DNA of 64,000 nucleotides from Siderastrea radians (lineage: Eukaryota; Cnidaria; Anthozoa; Scleractinia; Rhizangiidae), in NCBI GenBank assembly GCA_964017195.1, contig OZ024897.1, forward strand, positions 9,546,951-9,610,950. Reading direction: 5' to 3'. A program made the translations under genes and the position numbers. Under the pieces are notes generated by a model that saw nothing but the letters and a program-made list of their open reading frames with translations, was not told where the DNA came from and searched no databases. Positions within the stretch are counted from its first letter, which is position 1. Each line of letters begins with the position of its first letter. This document shows positions 10,688-23,625 of this stretch, in pieces.

Positions 10688-11929
10688 AGACTGTCTCTAC
10701 AGTATAACAAAAGTAAGGAGAACAAGAGTGAAAACAAAAAGAAACAATTGCTATCGTTAACTGTTTGGGAACCAAGACTTTGGAAACGAAAAGCAGCGAC
10801 AAGCCAAGGTAAAAGCAACAACAAGGCGAAGAAAAAAAAATTGGTCTTAGTTTAGCCCCCCCAGGTAGGGACAATTCAGCTCCTGTAAAATGACGCTATC
10901 TCTTGACCCTGCTAGGGAAGGTGCCCCTACCATGTTCGAACTTTTCATTAGGTAGGGTGCCCCTATCCCCTCTTTCGGTCAACGGGCCCTTAGTGAGAAA
11001 AGGTTTTGTTGAATAATTGAGGTGGCTAGACCCGGTTTTTCATTAACCAGACCTTCTCTCTTTGGACAGGAAATATATAGATGCCTCAAACGAAACAGGA
11101 AATCGAGTTATACCTTTTTGTTGGGTACAGATTAAAGTTTGAAAAAGTGCGGGTTTTTCGAGATCGACATAGCCATAGCAACACGGTGACGTCATTGCTA
11201 CTTTTACTTTTCCTTAACTTGTCAGGGATTTTTAAAGCTATTTATTGGACTTGTTGTTCATATAATTGTCTTCAGTCGAACCGATTTTAAACATTTTTTT
11301 ATGAAAGCGTTTTCGAGAAATAATTGATTGAAGTTTTTAGCTGCTGCTAACAAATGAATCACAAAGCCAATAAGTCTTTTCGCGTTCCTCAAACTGGAAA
11401 TCGGATGAAGCGATTTCTTTGATCTATTCCTGCAGGACAGCTGAAATCTCTAGAAACAATTGAGGCCAAAGTTTTCTTTCCACGGTCAGGATAAATGTCA
11501 GTTTGAGGAACAAAAAAAAAAACAAAGCTCGCTGAATGGCCATAGCACTTTGCATTTAATTAACAGTCAGACGATTAACTGCAAGTCTTGATTACCCTGC
11601 ATAACTGAGGAACACGGAATTTATGAATTTCAGTTTGAGCTCAAGTTTACTGCAGTTGGGGTTCAATGTACGACCAAATAACTACTGTTTTTAGTATTCA
11701 GTAGTACAGAATTTAGGGATAGGCACGCTTTTTAATGGCAACTGTGTACTGTTCAGATAGGATTAGTGTCACTGTCAGCATCAACTTAAGTTAAAGTCAA
11801 CTCGGACAGTGCTGAAAAATGCTTACCTGCTTACCATAAATAGTGTCAGTGGTACAAAATGCGAGCTTTTCAAAAAAGAGGCCTGTGCTAATGGATCTTC
11901 TAGGTTCATGGTTAAGCTTGGCATTGGAT

Positions 11930-11930
<1 letters not shown>

Positions 11931-11980
<50 letters not shown>

Positions 11981-11985
11981 TCGGC
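11931..11985 (-). tRNA. tRNA-Phe-like, truncated at a unit junction
   Basis: Only the 5' half and anticodon arm remain. The sequence joins directly to the array segment ending gcttggcattggatg, marking a recombination or deletion breakpoint in this unit that removed roughly a kilobase compared with its neighbours. Confidence 0.45.
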
Positions 11986-12540
11986 AACTGCATGTTAAAC
12001 AAGTTTTAAAAACCGTCGTAGTTCTGCTATGATAGGTACGTACACTCCGCGTTCCCAACTGGGGCTATGTTTCAGTAGTCTATAACATAAATAATACCGA
12101 TCGAGCTAGATAATCACTAATGAGCCCGGGGCAATGAATGAGTAGTCTACTGGTCTTAATCAAAATTTATGTTTTCACACAATAAGTACACGTAACTCAG
12201 TTATCTTAAAAGTAGGTGACATCAAAAGGTAGTACTAAGAACATAATATTGTGATGGCAGAGAATGATGCAGTTATGTAGTGACTAAAAATTGTAAACAT
12301 TTTGAATTAAATTTTTTTGCATATTAAAACGACATCTAAGTTTCTCCCATAGCGACGCAACAGAATTTCAATGGGACCAGTAGACTACTCATTCATTGCC
12401 CCGGGCTCATTAGTGATTACCTAGCTCGATCGGTAATATTTATGTAATAGACTACTGAAACATAGCTCCAGTTGGGAACGCGGAGTGTACCTATCATAGC
12501 ACAAGTACCACGGTTTTTAAAACTTACTTAACATGCAGTT

Positions 12541-12545
12541 GCCGA

Positions 12546-12596
<51 letters not shown>

Positions 12597-12643
12597 AAAT
12601 CCGGAGAGCTCACATGAGCTCTGAATAATCCCGGGTCTCGGCA
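12541..12643 (+). tRNA. tRNA-Phe(GAA)-like, intact fold
   Basis: Acceptor, D, anticodon and T stems all pair, apart from the 30 nt T-loop insertion. One of the best copies, with 3525-type sequence throughout. Confidence 0.55.
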
Positions 12644-12810
12644 CTACTTTTTAGTCTGTTGTAAAATTTTAAATATTCTTCCAGAATTTATTTAAGCCTT
12701 TAAAATAACATTGAGATTCTCCGGCATTCATTGTCCATAAGTAAGGATTCCAATATTTTTTTCTATAAATCGAAGTACATCGATTCGAATGAGCATTCCG
12801 CTCAAAAAGG

Positions 12811-12932
12811 AACAAACGAACGAACGAATTGAACGACTTACGAAAGAACGAACGAAAGAACAAATGAATGAATGAATGAATGAATGAATGAATGAACGAA
12901 CGAACGAACGAACGAACGAATGAATGAATGAA
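12811..12932 (+). repeat. (GAAC/GAAT)n microsatellite
   Basis: A tetranucleotide array switching between gaac and gaat units. It directly precedes a second LINE remnant. Confidence 0.85.
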
Positions 12933-13044
12933 AAATAATATCTATTTCGGTTTAGCCCATACATTGTGTCACTTTGTGACTTTCAAGATCTTTGTAAAAG
13001 AACAGCTAGAATAATACTGTAAGTATGCAGTGTCCTTTAAGCTA

Positions 13045-13355
13045 GTATGTACCGTTCCTTGATCCTATCACTTTTAAAATAGAAACAGGTATCGATTTTA
13101 AGATTTTACTTTTTTCGTATAAAATTCTTAACGGAAAATCGTAAACATACCTATCTTCTGCCATAAACACCAATCAACTAGTCGTTTTCTTCTCTCTTAC
13201 ACGGAAGTACCCGCGTTTCAACAACCACCTATGGTCGAGGAGCTCCTTTTTAAATTTACGCCACCAAACTTTGGAACACTGTATCCGTGTCTATAAAACA
13301 GTCTGGGATTTGATCCAATTTTTAAAAAAGAAACTTAAAGCATATCTTTTTTTGT
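13045..13355 (+). pseudogene. Degenerate LINE reverse transcriptase tail
   Basis: The plus-strand translation shows the pattern F-K-I-L-L-x-x-Y-K-I-L-N-G, later L-x-x-R-H-Q-T-L-E, ending in a L-I-Q-F-L-K-K-K-L-K-A-Y-L-F segment. This pattern is typical of the C-terminal end of jockey/L2-like LINE polymerases. Stops and frame changes interrupt it. It lies between the microsatellite and the resumption of the array unit. Confidence 0.5.
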
Positions 13356-13691
13356 AATCATTCTTACACTCGGTAGCTTACAGGTATAATTTTGAACTAC
13401 TGGGATCGTTAAACGACGCTTAAGAATTTCACTATTATTAACGTCATCATCATCACCGACATCATCGTCTTCTCTACACCATCATTACTTTATTCTATCA
13501 TTTTTGTTATCATTATTATAGAAACAAGATATTTTTTTCAAGATTCAAAGTGTAAAAGTGACAACATTTTCAGTGCGCACATTGATTGGCTAGAATTTTT
13601 CTTCCACGTGGCGTACCACGTGTTTCAGTGTACAGTGTACTCAGCCCGGTTGGTATTACATTTAAGTCGAAGCGTATAAGAGAAAGGAATA

Positions 13692-13878
13692 CAGTGGAAC
13701 CTCGATTTAACGAACTGCCAAGGGAGTGGGGAAATTGTTTCGTTATATCGAGGGTTTGTTTTATCAAGGTTCTTTTCCATACATCACACTATTACTGGGC
13801 TGAAAACAGTGTGAAAAATAACTTTCGTTATACCGAGAATTGCGTTGTTTAGAGGTTCGTTAAATCGAGGTTTCACTG
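13692..13878. mobile_element. Tigger/pogo-like MITE, copy 5
   Basis: CAGTGGAACC to GGTTTCACTG, TA flanks, 187 bp. Confidence 0.72.
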
Positions 13879-13973
13879 TACCTTTATAGTCTGCAGAATA
13901 TTGGCGGCGCGAAATATGAAGCGCGTCCGCAAGAAATTGGTAAAAAAAAAAGGAAAAAAGAGGAAAACAAATT

Positions 13974-14075
13974 GACGAGACCCGGCATTATTCAGAGCTC
14001 AAATGAACTCTCCGGAATTGAACCAGGGACCTTCAGATCTTCAGCCTGACGCTCGCTCAACTGAGCTATCTCGGC
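13974..14075 (-). tRNA. tRNA-Phe-like, variant insert
   Basis: The variable region and D-loop carry changes (gcctgacgctcgctc). It is in the purine-rich spacer as at 5955 and 17781. Confidence 0.35.
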
Positions 14076-14244
14076 AACTGTCACGACAGAGCAACAAAAA
14101 TAAGGAGAACAACAGTGAAAACAAGAACAAACAATTGCTATCGTGAACTGTTTCGGAACCAAGACTTTGGAAACGAAAAGCAGCGACAAGCCAAAGTAAA
14201 AGCAATAACAAGGCCAAGAAAAAAAAATTGCTTTTAGTTTAGCC

Positions 14245-14306
14245 CTAGCCTGCGTCGGAGACGTAATCTCACCCTCGGCTAGGGACTGCGGCGCAGGCTA
14301 GTTTAG
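14245..14306. mobile_element. Short hAT-like MITE, copy 2
   Basis: Same ~65 bp palindromic element with tttagccc on both sides as at 6222, with a small internal deletion. Confidence 0.6.
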
Positions 14307-16340
14307 CCCCTGAGGTAGGGACAATTCAGCTCGTGTAAAATGACACTATCTCTTGACCCTGCTAGGGAAGGTGCCCCTACCATGTTCGAACTTTTCATTA
14401 GGTAGGGTGCCCCTATCCCCTATCCCCTCTTTCGGTTAACGGGCCCTTAGTGAGAAAACGTTTTGTTGAATAATTAAGGTGGCTAGACCCGGTTTTTCAC
14501 TAACCATACCTTCTCTCTTTGGACATGAAATATATAGATGCCTCAAACGAAACAGGAAATCGAGTTATACCTATTTGTTGGGTACAGATTAAAGTTTAAA
14601 AAAGTGCGGGTTTTTCGAGATCGACATAGCCATAACAACACGGTGACGTCATTGCTACTTTTACTTTTCCTTAACTTGTAAGAGATTTTTAAAGCTATTC
14701 ATTGGACTTGCTGTTCATATAATTGTCTTCAGTCGAACATATTTTAAACATTTTTTTATGAAAGCGTTTTCGAGAAATAATTGATTGAAGTTTTTAGCTG
14801 CTGCTAACAAACGAATCATAAAGTAATAAGTCTTTTCGCGTTCCTCAAACTGGAAATCGGATGAAGCGATTTCTTTGATCTATTCCTGCAGGACAGCTGA
14901 AATCTCTAGAAACAATTGAGGCCAAAGTTTTCTTTCCACGGTCAGGATAAATGTCAGTACTAGGAACAAAAAAAACTAGGCTCGCTGAATGGCCATAGCA
15001 CTTTGCATTTAATTAACAGTCAGACGATTAACTGCAAGTCTTGATTACCCTGCATAACTGAGGAACAGGGAATTGATGAATTTGAGTTTGAGCTCAAGTT
15101 TACTGGAGTTGGGGGTTCAATGTACGACAAAATAACTACTGTTTATAGTATTCAGTAGTACAGAATTTAGGGATAGGCACGCTTTTGAATGGCGACTGAG
15201 TACTGTTCAGATAGGATTGGTGGCACTGTCAGCATCAACTTAAGTTAAAGTCAACTCGGACAGTGCTGAAAAATGCTTACCATAAATAGTGTCAGTGGTA
15301 CAAAATACGAGCTTTTCAAAAAAGAGGCCTGTGCTAATGGATCTTCTAGGTTCATGGTTAAGCTTGGTATTGGATGGTTGAGACATTTTTTTGTGTTTTC
15401 AAGCAGCTGCATTTACTTTTTTTACAATGTAGTTGAAAAAAATTTTCTTTTGGGAAGGAACACGGAAAAGAGTCTTTGAACTTAAGTGCCAAGTCCCCAG
15501 TAACGAGTTATTGAAGTGACATATAACATGCGCATTGCATTTTTTCAGCACTGTCCTCATAGCCTGTGAACAGGTCCTTAGAGGATAATAAAGTGCAAAG
15601 TAATTGGCAAGTTGAGGGAGCCGCTGGGGATGACCACCATTTCCCCCATCCAGGTCTGTGTTCAGCTCGCTCCACTCACCCTTTTTTCTTGCACCATATC
15701 CCTCACTAAGCAGCCTGGGACGACCTGCATGAAACTTAACTTCCAGGGTACCTTCTAACATGAGAGGTTCACTCCAGGTAAAGTCACTATGTTAACATCT
15801 GAAGTTAGCAATTATGCCCAGCATTAGGTTTTACGCAACTCACCCCTGTTCACAGGCTGTGTCGCCAACTCAATTTGTGAGGCTGACAGTATTACTTGTG
15901 TAACCTTTAAAGATATTAATAAGTTGCTCTGTTGTGCTTAGCGCGAGACCTTTGAAAAATTGGACACGCAATGTATACTTCTGTCTACACTAAATTCTCA
16001 CCATTGATTTTTTTCCAGCTTCTTATGTCTTGAGATTAATTACATCAACATATATTTGCCATTATAGAGTAGCTAAGACAGTGCTGCCAGGAAACCTCTA
16101 AAAATTCGCTCAAACTAAAATTGTTTCTTCAAGTCCGTGTAATACGACACCATACAAGAACTTTGAATGCCAGAGAAAAAAGTTTCCAGTCAGAATCACT
16201 TGAGATTAAGAATTCAGTTTTAATAATAAGAAACGTTCAATGTTTATTTTTAACGCCTTCATTCTTTTGGGAAATTTAATTTAATTTTTTTGGTTTACTT
16301 AGTAAAAAATTGTTATTTGAAAAACGTCAAGAAAAAACAT

Positions 16341-16387
16341 TGCCGAGACCCGGGATTATTCAGAGTTCATGCGAACTCTCCGGAATT

Positions 16388-16438
<51 letters not shown>

Positions 16439-16443
16439 TCGGC
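16341..16443 (-). tRNA. tRNA-Phe(GAA)-like, left arm, intact acceptor
   Basis: Here the minus-strand acceptor is TCTCGGCA/GCCGAGA complete. The T-loop hairpin is AGAGTTCGCATGAACTCT on the coding strand, a compensated variant: both hairpin arms changed together. Confidence 0.5.
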
Positions 16444-16942
16444 AACTGCATATTAAACAAGTTTCAAAATCCGTCCTAGTTCTGCTATGATAGGTACGTG
16501 CACTCCGCGTTCCCAACTGGGGCTATGTTTCAGTAGTCTATTACATAAATAATACCGATCGAGCTAGATAATCAGTAATGAGCCCGGGGCAATGACTGAG
16601 TAGTCTACTGGTCTTAATGAAAATTTATGTTTTCACACAATAAGTATTGTGATGGCAGAGAATGATGCAGTTATGTAGTGACTAAAAATTGTAAACATTT
16701 TCAATTAAAATTTTTTGCATATTAAAACGACACCTAATTTCTCTCATAGCGACGCAACAGAATTTCAATGGGACCAGTAGACTACTCAGTCATTGCCCCG
16801 GGCTCATTAGTGATTGCCTAGCACGATCGGTAATATTTATGTAATATAATAGACTACTGAAACATAGCTCCAGTTAGGAACGCGGAGTGTACCTATCATA
16901 GCACAATTACCACGGTTTTCAAAACTTTCTTAACATGCAGTT

Positions 16943-16959
16943 GCCTAGATAGCTCAGTA

Positions 16960-16998
<39 letters not shown>

Positions 16999-17045
16999 AA
17001 ATCCGGAGAGCTCACATGAGCTCTGAATAATCCCGGGTCTCGGCA
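16943..17045 (+). tRNA. tRNA-Phe-like, right arm
   Basis: The acceptor carries one mismatch (GCCTAGA) and the D-loop has a change (cagtaggg). Confidence 0.42.
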
Positions 17046-17484
17046 CTACTTTTTAGTATGTTGTTCCTCCAAAATGTATTCAAGCCTTGAAAATAGCATT
17101 GAGATTCTACGGCATTCATTCTTACCCTCGGTAGCTAACATGTATAATTTTGAAGTAGTGGGATTGTTAAACAACACTTAAGAATTTCACTATTATTAAC
17201 GTTATCATCATCACCGGCATCATCGTCTTCTCTACACGAACACTGTCACTACACGATCACGATCTTCTCTATCACGATTACTGTTATTCTATCATTTTTG
17301 TTATCATTATTATAGAAACAAGATATTTTTTTCAGGATTCAAAGTGTCAAAGTGACAACATTTTCAGTGCGCCATTGATTCCCTGGAATTTTTCTTCCAC
17401 GTGGCGTACCACGTGTTTCAGTGTACAGTGTACTCAGCCCGGTGGTTATTACATTTAAGTCGAAGCGTATAAGAGAAAGGAATA

Positions 17485-17674
17485 CAGTGGAACCTCGATT
17501 TAACGAACTGCCAAGGGACTGGGGAAATTATTTCGTTATATCGAGGGTTTGTTTTATCAAGGTTCTTTTCCCTACATCACACTATTACTGGGCTGAAAAC
17601 AGTGTGAAAAATAACTTTCGTTATACCGAGGACTTCGTTGTTGTATAGAGGTTCGTTAAATCGAGGTTTCACTG
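17485..17674. mobile_element. Tigger/pogo-like MITE, copy 6
   Basis: 190 bp, CAGTGGAACC to GGTTTCACTG, TA flanks. Confidence 0.72.
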
Positions 17675-17780
17675 TACCTTTATAGTCTGCAGAATATTGG
17701 TGGCGCGAAATATGAAGCGCGTCCGCAAGAATTTGCTAAAAAAAATAGGAAAAAAGACGAAAACAAATTGACGAGAGTGG

Positions 17781-17874
17781 GGAGACCCGGGATTATTCAG
17801 AGCTCAAATGAACTCTCCGGAATTAAACCAGGGATCTTCAGATCTTCAGTCTCTCCCAACTGAGCCATCTTGGC
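17781..17874 (-). tRNA. tRNA-Phe-like remnant
   Basis: Variant-insert subfamily. Part of the anticodon/D region is deleted (ttcagtctctccc). Confidence 0.3.
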
Positions 17875-18001
17875 AACTGTCACGACAGGGTAACAAAAAT
17901 AAGGAGAACAACAGTGAAAACAAAAAGAAACAATTGCTATCGTGAACTGTTTCGGAACCAAAACTTTGGAAACAAAAAGCAGCGACAAGCCAAAGTTTAG
18001 C

Positions 18002-18060
18002 TCTAGCCTGTGTCGCAGAGGTAATCTAACCCTCGGCTAGGGACTGCAGCGCAGGCTAGT
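18002..18060. mobile_element. Short hAT-like MITE, copy 3
   Basis: A partly decayed copy of the palindromic element at 6222 (agcctgtgtcgcag to ctgcagcgcaggctag). The left direct repeat is eroded. Confidence 0.5.
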
Positions 18061-19095
18061 TTAGCCGTCGAGGTAGGGACAATTCAGCTCGTGTAAAATG
18101 ACGCTATCTCTTGACCCTGCTAGGGAAGGTGCCCCTACCATGTTCGAACTTTTCATTAGGTAGGGTGCCCCTATCCCCTATCCCCTCTTTCGCTTAACGG
18201 GCCCTTAGTGAGAAAACGTTTTGTTGAATAATTAAGGTGGCTAGACCCGGTTTTTCACTAACCATACCTTCTCTCTTTGGACATGAAATATATAGATGCC
18301 TCAAACGAAACAGGAAATCGAGTTATACCTATTTGTTGGGTACAGATTAAAGTTTTAAGAGCCATTTTCTGAGAATATCGAGAATCGAAAGACACTCACG
18401 AAAAATCGAATTTTTTTTTATTTTGCCAAAACATCCCTTTGGGTAAGCTAATTCAAGAAGAAATAATCCAAAGTTCCAACGAGTTATTTAACGGACGAAA
18501 ATTTAAAAAGTTCGAAAAATGCATAAAATGGCGGTTTTAGGGTCTCTAAACGGGTCAAATTCTCACTCAACTTTAGGAAGCCGGTGAGAGCATAAAAAAG
18601 ATTCTTTTAAAACGAAACAAACCATGAACATTATTTAACCTTTGTACTTTAAAACTGTGTAATAAATTTGTCAATGTTTGGTTTCGAACATTTTCAAGCG
18701 GCATTCTTATCGAGCCGCTCTTAACCTCGTTTATCACAAGGTAAAATGAAGGCCAACTTAGGCCGCTTAAAACAGCATCTGGTATGTATCATTCAACAAT
18801 TAAGACTACATAGAAAGAAAGCTCTGTCATTGTACTTTTAACCGGGAAAGTTACAGCTTTGGGAATTAAATACTTCCTCGTCAGTAAATTTTTACTGTTT
18901 AGTGATCTGAGCGGGTAGAATTATATGCAAATTACAGATTTAACTCCTGGAATACTGCTAACAATTACAAAGGTCGTTAAAGATAGGCTTACCATTAGTT
19001 ACACATGCATGCACAATGTTTTTCCTGATCTTTAAAAGAAGGTTCTGCTTTCTTGAGTGGTGCTGAGTCTTATTATGTTAAAACAAAGGAGATTT

Positions 19096-19485
19096 TTAGC
19101 GGCATTTCAACAAGACAGGAATCCACTCATTCAACTGAACCAAGATAACATCGAAAACAGTGTGAAACAACGTATTATGCCGCCTACCTTGCCAACCAAA
19201 AAAGCAACAATACAATAGAAAAACATTCCAAACTGTAAACAAACGAATTTTCAGTATCCTGATTGAGCGAAGATAATTTAAACTCATCGCGTACAGGAAT
19301 AAGCGGAAAGACAGGTGACCTCTGTACTGACCCGCATGTGTCACACCACACTGATAGAGAGAGTCACGTATTCGAGTTCTGTCATATGATTTGAGATAAA
19401 AACTTGGTGGAAAGTTAAAAAGAAAAAAAAAACTTCCAACACTTAGCCAGTACCTTGTTGGATTACATGTTAGCATAAGCTCCAC
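19096..19485 (-). other. Unassigned reading frame inside the TTAA element
   Basis: A 129-codon frame with an aromatic, hydrophobic middle segment. I do not recognise it. It could be chance, since no related sequence is seen elsewhere in the window and codon use is unremarkable. Confidence 0.15.
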
Positions 19486-19635
19486 AAAGGAGTTTTTACG
19501 GTCACGACTCTTTCTATAAAGAGCTGTAATTTGATACGTACGTGCTGTTGTAATTTTATTTCTAATTTAATTACAGCTCGTGAAATGAAATAAATACTGC
19601 AGTAAGTTACGTTCAGCGTGTGTAAGTACTGATAT

Positions 19636-19860
19636 ATGGCGTCAAGTAGTTTTTCCGCTTTTATGGAGAGGGTTACTGCCTGTGGATTAAGCAGTGATTA
19701 CCCTGGCCACGTTGAAGTTGTTTCCTTAAAAGAATGCACAAGAGACATCTCACAGAATCTTCAATTGCACGGACAAAGCGCAGATAAAGCGGTTGACAGT
19801 GAATTCAAGTTGTTAGCTCGAGCAGGTAATGTTATTGCATTTCGGTTCTGGATTTACTGA
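19636..19860 (+). other. Possible first exon carried by the TTAA element
   Basis: The frame begins ATGGCGTCAAGTAG and stays open for about 74 codons. After codon ~67 comes AG/GTAATG, which fits a splice donor. Upstream is an AT-rich region. The peptide is soluble, charged and not recognised. It may be a captured host exon or the 5' exon of a decayed element gene; no downstream exon was found. Confidence 0.25.
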
Positions 19861-19888
19861 CTTCATAGCACTCGGCGTCCCTTAATCT

Positions 19889-21029
19889 AGGTTCTGCAGA
19901 GTCACGCTACTCCTGAGCCCTCCAGCACCGGGGGGGGGGGGGGGACGAGAACGGGGTCTTTTGACCAATGTTTGGGTGTAAGCTGACGCTGTGAGTTTGG
20001 CACCCCGACCCTGCTTAGGACAGAAGAACGAAATGGAATGTCGATCGTGCTGACCATACCAGGTTGGGGAAAACGCGCATAAAATTAGTTACCATGTTTA
20101 GGGACAGAGACCAAAAAATCATACCCTGTCCAGCAGCACACCCCAGTACCGACCACATAAGGCAGTAACCCTCCCTTCCAGGGGGGGAGAGCGTCCTTAG
20201 CCTTACCTCGCTCAACTGTAGCACAATATTCATCGACGATAGCACGATTTGATTATTGAACTTCCCCTGAGGTAATCTTCCTTGGCAGCAGTTTGAGTGA
20301 GCGAGACGCGGAAGCCACGCGGACCCATGTGAGCACTCGCCCACATGATACCTTTTCTCGCTTTGCTATTTTAGCTTGCCCCTCTTTGGTTCCTTTGCGT
20401 CATGAGGTTGGAAGCTTAGAGTTGAAAGTATATTTGTCTTTGATTTTTGGTTATTTAGGCGTATTTTTTTCAGTAGAAGAGTCTCACCTGTCATTGACAA
20501 TATGTCCTCGCCACAGCTGTGGCTGTTTTATGTGCGGCCACTTCAGGAGGAACACTTCATCTCACTGTAGAGTAACTCCAGCGAATACCAAACTCCGCTC
20601 TAAAATGGCAAAGCGAGAAAAGGTATCATGTGGGCGAGTTCAAGCATGGGCCCACGTGGCTTCCGCGTCTCGCTCGCTCGAACTGCTACCAAGGAAGATT
20701 GCACTGAAGTTGAATTTTCGGCGTCTGAAATCATACCGTGCTATCGTCGTGCTAAACACGGCACCACCTCCCCCCCGCCCGGAAGTGAGGGTTACCCCCT
20801 TATCTGGACTATACTGGGGTGTGCCGCTGGACAGGATACGGCTTTTGGTCTCTGTCCCTGAACATGGTATATAATTTTTATGCGCATCTTCCCCAACCGA
20901 GCGACATTCCATTTCGTTTTTCTAATCATGGTCAGGATGTGAAACCCGCAGGGTCACCCCTGCACCCAAACATTAATCAAAAGCCCCCCTTCTTCCCCTC
21001 CCCGGGAGTGGCGCGACTCTGCAGAACCT
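19889..21029. mobile_element. Nested foldback element with ~450 bp arms
   Basis: The segment beginning aggttctgcagagtc at the left is matched inversely by gactctgcagaacct at the right. Inner stretches match too: about 20040-20190 against 20815-20905, and about 20270-20380 against 20605-20700. The central loop is about 20390-20590. G-runs (19930-19943, 20179-20187) sit in the arms. It lies wholly inside the TTAA element, so it inserted later or forms part of it. Confidence 0.55.
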
Positions 21030-22907
21030 ACAATCTCGGACTTTTTTTAGAGGTCTCCTAAAACAAAGGGATGTTTTGGCAAAATAAAAAAAAATTCCAA
21101 TTTTCGTGAGTGTCTTTCGATTCTCGATATTCTCAGAAAATGGCTCTTAAAAACTGCGGGGTTTTCGAGATAGACATAGCCATAGCAACACGGTGACGTC
21201 ATTGCTACTTTTATACCTTTCCTTAACTTGTAAGGGATTTTTAAAGCTATTTATTGGACTTGTAGCTCATATAATTGTCTTCAGTCGAACCGATTTTAAA
21301 CATTTTTTTATGAAAGCGTTTTTAAGAAATAATTGATTGAAGTTTTTAGCTGCTGCTAACAAACGAATCATAAAGTAGTAATTCTTTTCGCATTCCTCAA
21401 ACTGGAAATAGGATGAAGCGATTTCTTTTATCTACTCCTGCAGGACAGCTGAAATCTCTAGAAACAATTGAGGCCAAAGTTTTCTTTCCACGGTCAGGAT
21501 AAATGTCAGTACTAGGAACAAAAAAACTAGGCTCGCTGAATGGCCATAGCACTTTGCATTTAATTAACAGTCAGACGGTTCACTGCGAGTCTTGATTACC
21601 CTGCTTAACTGAGGAACAGGGAATTTATGAATTTCAGTTTGAGCTCAAGTTTACTGGAGTTGGGGTTCAATGTACGACAAAATAACTACTGATTTTAGTA
21701 TTCAGTAGTACAGAATTTAGGGATAGGCACGCTTTTGAATGGCGACTGAGTACTGTTCAGATAGGATTAGTGTCACTGTCAGCATCAACTTAAGTTAAAG
21801 TCAACTCGGACAGTGCTGACAAATGCTTACCATAAATAGCGTCAGTGGTACAAAATACGAGCTTTTCAAAAAAGAGGCCTGTGCTAATGGATCTTCTAGG
21901 TTCATGGTTAAGCTTGGCATTGGATGGTTGAGACATTTTTTTGTGTTTTCAGGCAGCTGCGCATTTACTTTTTTTACAATGTAGTTGGGAAAAATTTTCT
22001 TTTTTGAAGGAACACGGAAAAGAGTCTTTGAACTTAAGTGCCAAGTCCCCAGTAACGAGTTATTGAAGTGACATATAACATGCGCATTGCATTTTTCAGC
22101 ACTGTCCTCCGGCATAGCGCGTGAACAGGCCCTTAGAGGATAATAGAGTGCAAAGTAATTGGCAGGTTGAGGGAGCCGCTGGGGATCACCACCATTACCC
22201 CCATCCCGGTCTGTGTTCAGCTCGCTCCACTCACCATTTTTTCTTGCACCATATTCCTTACTAAGCAGCCTGGGACGAATTGCATTAAACTTAACTTCCA
22301 GGGTACTTCTAACATCAGAGGTTCACTCCAGGTAATAAATTAAAGTCACCATTTTAACATCTGAAGTTAGCAATTATGCCCGGCATTAGGTTTTACGCAA
22401 CTCACCCCTGTTCACAGGCTGAGTCGCCAGCTCAAATTGTGAGGCTGAAAGTATTACTTGTCTAACCTTCAAAGATATTAATAAGTTGCTCTGTTGTGCT
22501 TAGCGCGAGACCTTGGAAAAATTGGATAAGCAATGCATACTTCTGTCTACACTAAATTCTTACCATTGATTTTTTTCCAGCTTCTTATGTTTTAAGATTA
22601 ATTACATCAACATACATTTCCCATTATAGAGTCGCTAAGACAGTGCTGCCAGGAGACCTCTAAACAATCGTTCAAACTAAAATTGTTTCTTCAAGGCCGT
22701 GTAATACCACAGCATACAAGAACTTTGAATGCCAGAGAAAAACGTTTCAAGTCAGAATCACTTGAGATTAAGAATTCAGTTTTAATAATATGAAAAACAG
22801 ACTTCAATGTTTATTTTTAAGGCCTTAATTCTTTTGGGAAATTTAATTTTATATTTTTGGTTTACTTAGTTCAAAATTGTTATTTGAAAAACGTCAAGAA
22901 AAAACAT

Positions 22908-22954
22908 TGCCGAGACCCGGGATTATTCAGAGTTCATGCGAACTCTCCGGAATT

Positions 22955-22992
<38 letters not shown>

Positions 22993-23009
22993 AACTGAGC
23001 TATCTCGGC
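22908..23009 (-). tRNA. tRNA-Phe-like, left arm
   Basis: Acceptor intact; one base is missing in the D-loop (ctctccaactgag on the plus strand). Confidence 0.45.
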
Positions 23010-23569
23010 AACTGCATGTTAGCCAATTTTTAAAAACCGTCGTAGTTCTGCTATGATAGGTACGTACACTCCGAGTTCCCAACTGGGGCTATGTTCAGTA
23101 GTCTATTACATAGATGATACCGATCGAGCTAGAAAATCAGTAATGAGCCCGGGGCAATGAATGAGTAGTCTACTGGTCTTAATCAAAATTTATAGTTTTC
23201 ACACAATAAGTACACGTAACTCAGTTATCTCTAAAGCGGGTGACGTCAAAAGGTAGTACTAAGAACATAATATTGTGATGGCAGAGAATGATGCAGTTGT
23301 GTAGTGACTAAAAATTGTAAACGTTCGAAATTAAATTTTTTTTACATATTAAAACGACACCTAATTTTCTCCTATAGCGGCGCAACAGAATTTCAATGGG
23401 ACCAATAGACTACTCATTAATTGCCCCGGGCTCATTAGTGATTATTTAGCTCGATAGGTAATATTTATGTAATAGACTACTGAAACATAGCCCCAATTGG
23501 GAAGGCGGAATGTACGTAACTATCATAGCAGAAGTACGACGATTTTTAAAACTTGTCTGTCATGCAGTT

Positions 23570-23574
23570 GCCGA

Positions 23575-23625
<51 letters not shown>

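Larger units (their letters stand above)
16341..17045. mobile_element. Foldback element with two tRNA-Phe-like arms, copy 4
   Basis: Same architecture with a shorter loop. Both arms share subfamily-specific changes. Confidence 0.6.
18359..21146. mobile_element. 2.8 kb TTAA-flanked DNA element
   Basis: Inverted repeats of about 85 bp start GAGCCATTTTCTGAGAATAT at the left and end with the complement at the right. TTAA lies outside both ends (18355-18358 and 21147-21150). Paralogous units read aaagtttaaaaaagtgcggg without interruption here, so the boundary is defined by an empty site. TTAA duplication is characteristic of piggyBac-type integration, but the termini do not look like the usual CCY-start, so the superfamily is uncertain. 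No transposase is visible, so it is non-autonomous. Confidence 0.65.

Noticed and set aside
3872..17648. Repeated ~60-75 codon frames with E-R-N-T-V-E-P-R-F-N-E-L-P-R-D-W
   Set aside because: They are translations across the Tigger-like MITE and its flank, repeated with each array unit. Frames differ by indels and have no coding constraint.
20293..20912. Overlapping frames of 77-193 codons on both strands
   Set aside because: They lie in the arms and loop of a foldback element. Opposite-strand frames of similar length come from the inverted repeat, and no domain is visible.
18359..21146. Complete piggyBac transposon
   Set aside because: TTAA flanks fit, but there is no transposase frame and the termini are not piggyBac-like. 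It is left as an unclassified TTAA element.
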